DNA from: Corynebacterium jeddahense
Lineage (GTDB): Bacteria > Actinomycetota > Actinomycetes > Mycobacteriales > Mycobacteriaceae
Assembly (NCBI RefSeq): GCF_028609865.1
Contig: NZ_CP063194.1
Location: 1,178,001 to 1,242,000 of the forward strand
Reading direction: 5' to 3'
Length of the DNA stretch: 64,000 nt
Below the pieces are notes generated by a model, which saw nothing but the letters and a program-made list of their open reading frames with translations, searched no databases and was not told where the DNA came from. Every line of letters begins with the position of its first letter. Positions within the stretch are counted from its first letter, which is position 1. Positions 25,203 to 32,493 of the stretch are shown piece after piece. The position numbers and the translations under genes are program-made.

Positions 25203-27943
25203 GCGCAGGCCCGCGCGGCTTGTGGGCCGCCGAGGCGTTGATGGAGCGGGCGCGCCAGCGGGGTGCGTCGATCGAGCTCGTGGTATTCAGCGACGTGGCG
25301 CTTGAGGAGGTTTCGGCGCCGGGGGCGTTCGGGGCCTCGGTGCCGAAGGAGTGGGTTCTGAACGCGCCGAAGCGCATTGTTCGGACCCAGCTCGGCGAGC
25401 TTGATCCCGGGAACCGGTTTGATGGGGACTTCCCAAGCCGACGGGTCGTCGGCGCGCACCTCGAATCCTCCTGGCGCGCGCTGGAGGCGCATCTGCCCCC
25501 AGGGTGCTCTTTCGAGTTCCGGGTCCAGCGGGTGGAGTCGGTGGCACCGGATGGGGAAGGGGTGGTTGTGGACGGCGAGCGTTTCGCTGAGGTGCTCATC
25601 GCCACCGGCCACGCGCACGATTGGCCAGGCTCTCTCGCGCACGCCGACTTCGGTGACGTGCGGGTGGTTGCGCCGGTATATCCGGCATCAAACCTCGATG
25701 CCGTCACGGGCGAAGACGTGGCGCTCGTTCGGGGGGCCGCGTTGACGTTCATCGACGTGGTCAAGGTCGCGCGCGCAAAAGTGTTTTATCCAGTCACGCG
25801 TACGGGACGGTTCATGGAGGTCAAGGCGTACCTCGATGCCACCCAATCGGCGGCAGTCAAGCCTCGGGTGGACGCTGCGTCTCGCGCGATCCTGGCCTGC
25901 AAGGGCTTAGACGAACTGAGAGTGATCCTCGCTGACTGCGCCGCGGCCATTCTCGCTGAAGCAGGCGGGGAGGGGACCGAGGACGATATTCGCGCGGTGC
26001 TGCGCGGCGAGGACTTTAGCGGTGACCCCGTCACAGAGCTGCGAACATCCCTTACTGCTGCGCGCGGGGAGCGACCGTGGACACCAGCGCTGGCTGTGGC
26101 AGCTGCGTTCAGGGACACCTACGATGCGCTGATTGAGCGTGCCTCATTCGGCGGCCGCGACACCCTTGGCGGCGCCGATTTCTACGCCTTCACCCGCACC
26201 ATGGAGCGCGTGGCCTTTGGCCCGCCCGTGGACTCCGCGGAAATGCTGCTTAACCTCATCGACGCCGGCCGCGTCCGCACCGACCTCATGGCGCGCGGCA
26301 GCGAGGACCTCGGCGAGCTTGCCCGGGAAATCGGCGCCACCGTGATCATCGATGCGGTCTTGGCACCCCCAGGTGTCGTCGAGGGCACGCTGGTAGGGGA
26401 CCTCGTGGAGCAAGGCGTGGGTGTGCGCTACGGCGACACTAACGCGCTGCACGTGGGGCGCGATGGGACCCTCGTGGGCCAGCGCCACATCGCCGCGGCG
26501 GGCCGCATGAACGAGGGGTTGATTCTCGGCCACGACACGTTGAAGCGTACTGACCACGACGTCATTGAACGCTGGGCGGACAGGGTGAGCGCTGCGGCGC
26601 TGACCGACCCCGTTCGCGTCCACGGCCTGCCTCCGCTTGAACCCAAACGGTTCGCGTGGTCTGACGCGCTGCTCGACGATGCTGACGCGTGCAACGCCTT
26701 GTTGGAGCGATACGGCAGCCCGGTCAACGTGCTCAACCCGGAGCCGATGCAGGCGAACATCGATGAGCTGGTTTCCGCCGGCGAGCGAGCTGGAGTGGAG
26801 ACGAAAGTCTTCTACGCCCGCAAGGCGAACAAGGCGCTAATCTTCGCCGGCACCGCTCGCGATACCGGAAACGGCGTCGATGTGGCCAGCGAAAACGAGC
26901 TACGGCAGGTGCTCGGTCGTGGGGTGCCGGGGGAGCGGATCATCCTGTCCGCCGCGATCAAGCCTGACCGGTTGCTGCAGCTGGCGATCGAAAACGGTGT
27001 GGTCATCTCCGCCGACAACCGTGCCGAGTACGACCGCATCAAAGCGTTGGCTGAAGCTAGCGGCACCCAGGCGCTCGTCGCACCTCGGCTCGCTCCGGAC
27101 CCGGACACCATGCCCCCGACCCGTTTCGGGGAGCGGCTCCACGCCTGGGCGGAGCACCTCGCCGCACCTGCGGAGGCGGTCCGCATCGTTGGCGTGCACG
27201 CGCACCTCCACGGCTATGCAGCCGCGGACCGCTCAGCTGCGCTGCGCGAATGCATGATGCTTATCGACGCCCTCACGGCCGCCGGCCACACCCCCACCTT
27301 TATCGACATCGGGGGCGGGGTGCCCATGCGCTACCTCGAACACGAGTCGCAGTGGCGCGCATACCAGGACGCGATCGACCTGCAACGCGCAGGATACGCG
27401 GAGCCGTTCACCTGGAAAGCCGACCCGTTGCACAACACCTACCCGTACTGGCAGGAACCCACCCGAGGGAAGTGGCTAGAGGAGGTACTCGCAGACGGCG
27501 TTGCAGATGCCATGCGGGAGCGTGGCCTGCGGCTGCACCTTGAGCCGGGGCGCTCGCTTCTCGACGGCTGCGGGGTCATCCTCGCCCGGGTTGCGTTTGT
27601 AAAGACCCGTTCAGACGGGCTTCCGCTTGTCGGGTTGGAGATGAACCGCACGCAGTGCAGGACCACCTCCGACGACTACCTCACTGACCCAATCTTGGTG
27701 AAGCGCACCCCCACTGGCGACGCCGTGGAAGCGTTTCTAGTTGGCGCGTACTGCATCGAGGACGAAATCATCCTGAGGCGGAGAATCCGCTTCCCCAACG
27801 GTATTGCACCGGGCGACATCGTGGCCATCCCCAACGCCGCCGGATACCTCATGCACATTTTGGAAAGTGCCTCCCACCAGATCCCGTTGGCGAAGAACGT
27901 GGTGTGGCCGGCTGGGGAACTCGACGCGATCGATCAGACGTAG
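25184..27943 (+). CDS. Fusion of FAD/NAD(P)-binding oxidoreductase and PLP-dependent decarboxylase
   Basis: 919 residues. The N-terminal half (1 to about 470) starts MRVAVVGAGPRGLWAAEALM, a Rossmann FAD site of the FAD_NAD_binding_9 type, and holds NAPKRIVRTQ and VLIATGHAHDWPG. The C-terminal half (about 480-919) is a fold-type III decarboxylase of the diaminopimelate/SbnH/Y4yA kind: PLP lysine K547 in YARKANKA, GVDVASENEL, HAHLHGY, FIDIGGGVP, HLEPGRSLLDGCG and GAYCIEDEIIL. GTG 25184 has GGAGGTGG upstream and overlaps the SbnA-like gene by 19 nt, so the two are translationally coupled. Substrate unknown; a role after SbnA-type synthesis is inferred, with the flavin domain perhaps replacing SbnB. 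A relic of a related decarboxylase lies at 37311-37640. Confidence 0.8.
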   Translation: MRVAVVGAGPRGLWAAEALMERARQRGASIELVVFSDVALEEVSAPGAFGASVPKEWVLNAPKRIVRTQLGELDPGNRFDGDFPSRRVVGAHLESSWRALEAHLPPGCSFEFRVQRVESVAPDGEGVVVDGERFAEVLIATGHAHDWPGSLAHADFGDVRVVAPVYPASNLDAVTGEDVALVRGAALTFIDVVKVARAKVFYPVTRTGRFMEVKAYLDATQSAAVKPRVDAASRAILACKGLDELRVILADCAAAILAEAGGEGTEDDIRAVLRGEDFSGDPVTELRTSLTAARGERPWTPALAVAAAFRDTYDALIERASFGGRDTLGGADFYAFTRTMERVAFGPPVDSAEMLLNLIDAGRVRTDLMARGSEDLGELAREIGATVIIDAVLAPPGVVEGTLVGDLVEQGVGVRYGDTNALHVGRDGTLVGQRHIAAAGRMNEGLILGHDTLKRTDHDVIERWADRVSAAALTDPVRVHGLPPLEPKRFAWSDALLDDADACNALLERYGSPVNVLNPEPMQANIDELVSAGERAGVETKVFYARKANKALIFAGTARDTGNGVDVASENELRQVLGRGVPGERIILSAAIKPDRLLQLAIENGVVISADNRAEYDRIKALAEASGTQALVAPRLAPDPDTMPPTRFGERLHAWAEHLAAPAEAVRIVGVHAHLHGYAAADRSAALRECMMLIDALTAAGHTPTFIDIGGGVPMRYLEHESQWRAYQDAIDLQRAGYAEPFTWKADPLHNTYPYWQEPTRGKWLEEVLADGVADAMRERGLRLHLEPGRSLLDGCGVILARVAFVKTRSDGLPLVGLEMNRTQCRTTSDDYLTDPILVKRTPTGDAVEAFLVGAYCIEDEIILRRRIRFPNGIAPGDIVAIPNAAGYLMHILESASHQIPLAKNVVWPAGELDAIDQT

Positions 27944-27995
27944 CCCGTCCGTGTCCGCCAGATCAAGCCACGTCCCAGGCCCTTGGGATGCAAAT

Positions 27996-28056
27996 CCAGC
28001 GAAACGGTTGTAGCGAATCCCGGGTTTCGGGCGTTTCGCTACGACCGTTTCGCTGG
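27996..28056. repeat. Long intergenic hairpin related to the 1.8-2.1 kb repeats
   Basis: Two 22-nt arms (27996-28017 and 28035-28056) are inverted copies with one mismatch around a 17-nt loop. The outer ends ATCCAGC and GCTGGAAAC match those of the repeats at 1764 and 1971, though the inner sequence differs. The remainder of 27944-28184 shows no gene. Confidence 0.65.
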
Positions 28057-28178
28057 AAACTCCCGATGGGGTTGGAGCGCGGGAGGGGAGCGCCAGGGGA
28101 ACGCTTGCGGCCGGGTTCCCTACGTCGTAGCCATGTGCAGCGCCACCCCCTGCACAATCGCACGAATGTGGGTGACGC

Positions 28179-28219
28179 AAAAAACGCACACCCCGCCCGA
28201 GACCGGGGCAGGGTGTGCG
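28179..28219 (-). terminator. Rho-independent terminator of the surface phosphatase gene
   Basis: Arms CGCACACCC (28185-28193) and GGGTGTGCG (28211-28219) with an inner GC stem; on the minus strand a run of six T follows (28184-28179). It lies about 20 nt after the stop at 28238. Confidence 0.85.
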
Positions 28220-28237
28220 AATTTCCTGAGCTGGGCG

Positions 28238-30532
28238 CTAGATGTTGTAGCGCTCGCGGAAGTCTTCCACCAGCTGCGGGTACATGTCGAAGATCACTGC
28301 GATGATCCCCGCTAGGAGTGCAGCCAGAAGGCCCAGCACAATCGCGATGATGCTGGAGGCGCTGCTGCCGCTGGAGGTCTGCTCAACGTCGCCGTCGGTC
28401 TGGCCGGAAGGCTTCGCCGTGGTTGCAGGGGCCGGCTCCTGGGACACCGTCTTGGTGACAGTGCTCAGGGAGCTATCCGTTGCCTTTATGGTGGTCGTCT
28501 TCTCAACCACCGTGGTGGTGCCGTTAGACGTCAGGGTCGTGGTCACAACCTGAGTCTTCGGGTCGGCGGCACCGGTGAGGGTCGTCGGCACCAGCTTGGT
28601 TTCAACGATGGTTTCCGTTGCGGTGGTAGGCACCGTCTTAGTCGTCTCAACCACCTTCGTTACCGGCGAGGTCAGCGTCGCCGTCTCGGTGACGGTTGCG
28701 CTTCCCACCGAGGTCCGGGTCGTGGTCACCACCTCCGTTGCCTGAGCCTTTGTAATCGTGGTAGGCACCTTCACCGTTTCGGTCTGAACGACTGTCTCCT
28801 TCACGGTGGTGGGCACAGTCTTCGTCTGCTCGACCACCTGGGTCACCGGAGTCGTCTGCGTCGACGTCTGCGTGACGGTGGCGGTTCCCACGGAAGTCTT
28901 GGTCGTGGTGACCAGCTTCTCGGAGGTGACGGTGGTGGTGAGAACCTCCGTCTTGGGCGGTTGCGTCGCCGTCGTGGTCTGCGTTGCAGTAGCTGTTTCG
29001 GTAGCTGTTGCGGTGGCTGTTTCGGTGGCTGTTGCGGTGACGGTGCTGCCCGACGGCTCAGTGGTGGGCTCAGCCGCCGTCGAGGTTTGCTCGGAGGTTG
29101 GCTGCCCAGAAGTTGGCTGCCCAGTGGTTGGCTGCTCAGTGGTTGGCTGCTCAGTGGTGGGGTTCGCGGTAGGAGTCTCCTCCGGAACGTCCTTCTTCTT
29201 CAGCGTGACCTGGTCCACCACGTACGGGGTGTTGATGTTGTAGGTCGTCAGCTTCAGCTCAGTTGGGGAGACCTCGATGTTGGTGTAATCCGGGTTGTAG
29301 TCTTGGCGCCAGCGGGCGGTTGAGTCGTGAGCCAGATCGCGTGCGCGCTCCTCGCGGATGTTCGGGTGAGTGTCACCGTATTTGTCCTGGAAGTCGTAGT
29401 ACTTGCCGCCGGTCGCGGTGGTGGAGGTGACGTAGAGGACTTCGCCGTCTTCCGGGATCAGCACGTCGCCGGACTTCGACGCACCCTCCGGGATGACGGG
29501 GTTGAAACCGTTCATCAGGTGGGTGCGGGTGTAGATGTGGTCGTGGCCGCTGAGGACGAGGTCCACGCCAGCTTCGGAGAGCTTCGGCGTGAGCTCGTTG
29601 CGCAGGCGAACGACGTCACTGTCGGTGTAGTGCTTGCCCTGGGAGAACGGAGCCTGGTGGATACCAACGACAACCCAGTCTGCCTCCGCGCCGCTGTTTG
29701 CAATCGTGTCGTTGACAAACTTCGCGTGGGAGTTGATGTCCTCGCTGCTCGAACGGTTCCCGTCAAGGCCGATGAACAGCACGTTGTTGTAATTGAAGAA
29801 GTAGTTCGCAGACGAGCCAACCTCGTTCGGCAGGAAGTACGTGTCGCGGAAGTGGGAATCCGGCGCGTAGGTTTCGTGGTTGCCCTTCATTACGGCGAGG
29901 CGGTACTGCTGAAGTTTCTCCGGTGCGGTGAAGGCCTCGAGCTGAGCCACAGGTGCGCCCCAGCCCTCAATCTGGTCACCCAAGAGCATGATGAAGGCCG
30001 ATTCTGGGTGTTCACCGGTCGCGACGTTGACCGCCTTGTTCCAGGCCGCAGCCTGCTCACGGATCTTGGTGTCGACGCCGATCTGCACATCTGCCATAGC
30101 AAGGAAGTTCCACGTATCCGAGTCGGCGCCGGTGGTGAATGTGCGTTTCTCGCTCCACCCGCGGCGGTCGTTTCCTACGCGGTAGATGTACTGCGTCTCT
30201 GGTTGCAGCCCCGTCATTGTGGCCTGGTGCGGGTAGAAAAACGCCGCGTTGTACGGGCCAGGCGTGGATTCAATCTCAGTGACACTGTCCGGGTCGTTTG
30301 CAGGCCAGTACTGGACGTACTGTGCACCTGATCTCTTCGACTGCCATGCGAGGTTCGCCTCGGTGGCGTCGGAGCCGACACCGAGAACGATGCGGCTGAT
30401 CCTGGTGTTGATGGTCTCTTGGGCGTTGGCGGAAACCGCGGTGGCGGAGGAGGTGAGAAGGGTAATCGCGACGGCGGTGGCAAGCGCGCCGCGGCGAAGT
30501 GGTGGGTTTTGGGGAGAACGCAAAAGGGTCAT
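28238..30532 (-). CDS. Cell-surface purple-acid-phosphatase-like metallophosphoesterase
   Basis: 764 residues. A signal peptide (about 1-38, ending VSANAQ) precedes a fibronectin-III-like N-terminal domain (RISRIVLGVGSDATEANLAWQS) and a calcineurin-type phosphoesterase domain: ADVQIG, LLGDQIEGWG, MKGNHETY, VVGIHQAPFS and SGHDHIYTRTH provide the metal ligands. From about residue 465 comes a Thr/Pro/Glu stalk containing ATATET runs and three diverged copies of a roughly 60-residue unit (TSVGTATVTQT ... VPTT). It ends in one transmembrane helix (IIAIVLGLLAALLAGIIAVIF) and a short cytoplasmic tail. It should hydrolyse phosphate esters at the surface. It is divergent from phoD across a shared region with Pho-box-like repeats. 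Confidence 0.85.
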   Translation of the reverse strand: MTLLRSPQNPPLRRGALATAVAITLLTSSATAVSANAQETINTRISRIVLGVGSDATEANLAWQSKRSGAQYVQYWPANDPDSVTEIESTPGPYNAAFFYPHQATMTGLQPETQYIYRVGNDRRGWSEKRTFTTGADSDTWNFLAMADVQIGVDTKIREQAAAWNKAVNVATGEHPESAFIMLLGDQIEGWGAPVAQLEAFTAPEKLQQYRLAVMKGNHETYAPDSHFRDTYFLPNEVGSSANYFFNYNNVLFIGLDGNRSSSEDINSHAKFVNDTIANSGAEADWVVVGIHQAPFSQGKHYTDSDVVRLRNELTPKLSEAGVDLVLSGHDHIYTRTHLMNGFNPVIPEGASKSGDVLIPEDGEVLYVTSTTATGGKYYDFQDKYGDTHPNIREERARDLAHDSTARWRQDYNPDYTNIEVSPTELKLTTYNINTPYVVDQVTLKKKDVPEETPTANPTTEQPTTEQPTTGQPTSGQPTSEQTSTAAEPTTEPSGSTVTATATETATATATETATATQTTTATQPPKTEVLTTTVTSEKLVTTTKTSVGTATVTQTSTQTTPVTQVVEQTKTVPTTVKETVVQTETVKVPTTITKAQATEVVTTTRTSVGSATVTETATLTSPVTKVVETTKTVPTTATETIVETKLVPTTLTGAADPKTQVVTTTLTSNGTTTVVEKTTTIKATDSSLSTVTKTVSQEPAPATTAKPSGQTDGDVEQTSSGSSASSIIAIVLGLLAALLAGIIAVIFDMYPQLVEDFRERYNI

Positions 30533-30588
30533 GCCCTCGTACTTAAATGCCCAGGAGTTAACAGCCGGTTACAAGCGGGGCGACACCT

Positions 30589-30611
30589 CAGTGAATTCAA
30601 AGTGAATTTTA
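30589..30611 (+). promoter_or_regulatory. Pho-box-like direct repeats between two phosphatase genes
   Basis: GTGAATT occurs at 30591 and 30602, an 11-nt period that fits the 8+3 nt direct-repeat layout I recall for corynebacterial PhoR sites. Three more copies with a 12-nt period (30687, 30699, 30711) continue into the phoD coding start. Regulation by phosphate is inferred. Confidence 0.45.
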
Positions 30612-30668
30612 AGCAACATGCAGCTGACCTTCTTGCGCAAGCCTGTGACCTGGTTGAAAGTGAGCCCC

Positions 30669-32405
30669 ATGAGCTCAAACCGCCATGTGAATTCCGGTGT
30701 GAATTCTAATGTGAATCCCAGCGCCAATCACCGTCTGAACCGTCGCGTGTTCCTGCAGTCCGCCGCCGCAGCTGTCGCGGCTACGGCGATTGGCGCAGGT
30801 GGTGCGTACGCCGCCCGTCGCGGAACTGTGTCTACGCCGGAGGATCCCACGCCGGCTGATCAGTGGGCTCTGCCCTTCCTGCACGGTGTGGCTTCCGGTG
30901 ATCCGCTGCCGGACCGTGTGGTGCTGTGGACGCGCGTCACCCCATCACGCGACGCGTTGCCCGGATCGGGACTGGGCGAAGATGTCGAGTTGGAATGGCA
31001 GATCGATACCTCCGAAAACTTCTCGAACCCCCGTACTGGCACCATCACGGCTACGGCAGCATCCGATCACACTGTTCACGTCGACCCGGATGGCCTCGCT
31101 GCAGGGACTGAGTATTTCTACCGCTTCATCGTGAAGAAAGGGCAGTTTTCCGGATCGACCTCTCCCGTTGGCCGCACGTTGACCGCGCCTGCTGCCGATA
31201 CAGAACTCGACCACCTCAACCTCGCGATCGCCTCATGTGCGAACTGGGAATCCGGGTTCTTTAGCGCCTACGGTGATATGGCGAAGCGCGCCCGCGCTGG
31301 CGAGATCGATCATGTCGTATTCCTGGGCGATTACATCTACGAGTATCCGACCGGTGAGTACGCCGGCAAGAGCGGTGTTGCTCGTATGCACCACCCCGAG
31401 TGGGAGATCACCACACTTGAGGATTACCGCCAGCGCTACGGCCGTTACCGCACGGACTTGAACCTGCAGGCCGCGCACGCGGCATGCCCGTGGATCGTGG
31501 TGTGGGACGATCACGAGACCGCGAACAACAGCTGGATGGAAGGCGCCGAGAACCACACCGACGGCCGCGTCGAGGGCGAGTGGCCCGAACGTCTCGCGGC
31601 GGCGGTCCAGGCGTACTTCGAGTGGTTGCCTGTGCGGGCGCAAACCGAGGAGCAGGTCCTTTACCGCAGCTTCACGTTCGGAAAACTGGCGCAGCTGACG
31701 ATGATGGATCTGCGCTCCTTCCGCGACGAGGAAACGACGGGCGACCGCTTCGGCGAGGACAGCCGCACGATGCTGGGCGAAGCTCAGTTCAAGTGGGTGG
31801 CGGAGCAGCTGCAGCAGTCGGACGCGCGCTGGGACGTGCTGGGCAACTCGGTGATGATTTCGCCGATGCGTTTCGTCACCATCCAGAACAACAAGAAGGC
31901 GAACATCGCGACCGGGTACATGCAGGAGCGCGCGACGGGCATCGCGGTGAACTCGGACCAGTGGGACGGCTACGCCGCGGAACGCGACCGCCTGCTGACC
32001 ATGTTGGACGAGCAGGAGTCCAACGCGCTGTTTCTCACCGGCGATATCCACTCGGAGTGGGCGAACTCGATCGTCTCGCCATCCGGCTTCGGCGAGATCG
32101 GCTGCGAGATGGTGACCACCTCGATCTCGGCTCCGAATGTTGATGAGATCTTGACCACCACGTTTGGTGCGTACCACAAGGAGGACAACTCCACCTCATT
32201 GCTGGTGGAGAAGACCATCCGGGACTACAACCCGTGGGTGAGCCACATCGACTTCGACGCGCACGGCTACGGCATCGCCAGCATCCACTACGACTACGTG
32301 GACATGCTGTACTACCGCGTCTCCGACGTGGAGGACCCGGACGCAACCGTCGCGCTGGGCACGAAGCGCCAGTGGCGCATCGGCGAGGGGTTCGTCGAAG
32401 CATAA
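30669..32405 (+). CDS. phoD: PhoD-type alkaline phosphatase/phosphodiesterase, Tat-secreted
   Basis: 578 residues from ATG 30669. A twin-arginine signal is present (RRVFLQ followed by AAAAVAATAIGAGGAYA). The PhoD N-terminal domain (LPFLHGVASGDPLPDRVVLWTRV) precedes the metallophosphatase domain with IASCANWE, FLGDYIYEY, WDDHETANN, LGNSVMISP and FLTGDIHSEW. PhoD uses Ca2+/Fe3+ to release phosphate from mono- and diesters outside the cell. The N-terminus before the RR motif is Asn/Val-rich because the GTGAATT repeats run through it. ATG 30618 upstream is possible but less likely, since the RR would then sit about 60 residues in. Confidence 0.9.
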   Translation: MSSNRHVNSGVNSNVNPSANHRLNRRVFLQSAAAAVAATAIGAGGAYAARRGTVSTPEDPTPADQWALPFLHGVASGDPLPDRVVLWTRVTPSRDALPGSGLGEDVELEWQIDTSENFSNPRTGTITATAASDHTVHVDPDGLAAGTEYFYRFIVKKGQFSGSTSPVGRTLTAPAADTELDHLNLAIASCANWESGFFSAYGDMAKRARAGEIDHVVFLGDYIYEYPTGEYAGKSGVARMHHPEWEITTLEDYRQRYGRYRTDLNLQAAHAACPWIVVWDDHETANNSWMEGAENHTDGRVEGEWPERLAAAVQAYFEWLPVRAQTEEQVLYRSFTFGKLAQLTMMDLRSFRDEETTGDRFGEDSRTMLGEAQFKWVAEQLQQSDARWDVLGNSVMISPMRFVTIQNNKKANIATGYMQERATGIAVNSDQWDGYAAERDRLLTMLDEQESNALFLTGDIHSEWANSIVSPSGFGEIGCEMVTTSISAPNVDEILTTTFGAYHKEDNSTSLLVEKTIRDYNPWVSHIDFDAHGYGIASIHYDYVDMLYYRVSDVEDPDATVALGTKRQWRIGEGFVEA

Positions 32406-32406
32406 T

Positions 32407-32484
32407 CTGCTTATCGACGACGGCCGCGACATCTGGGTGGGCGGGCTGGTCACCGCGCGCGTGCGCGGCACCATCGAGCTGTAG
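32407..32484 (+). pseudogene. Relic: C-terminal tail of a second PhzF-family gene
   Basis: 26 codons reading LLIDDGRDIWVGGLVTARVRGTIEL and a stop. This matches the last residues of the PhzF protein at 22713-23534 (IVDDGDALWVGGAVEVRARG). It begins directly after the phoD stop, so the rest of the gene has been lost. Confidence 0.7.
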
Positions 32485-32493
32485 GCGGGCGGC

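Noticed and set aside
22713..27943. Classic iron-regulated siderophore cluster with a DtxR box
   Set aside because: No NIS or NRPS synthetase, exporter, uptake genes or convincing iron box could be found near the SbnA-like gene, so a siderophore role is left only as a hypothesis.
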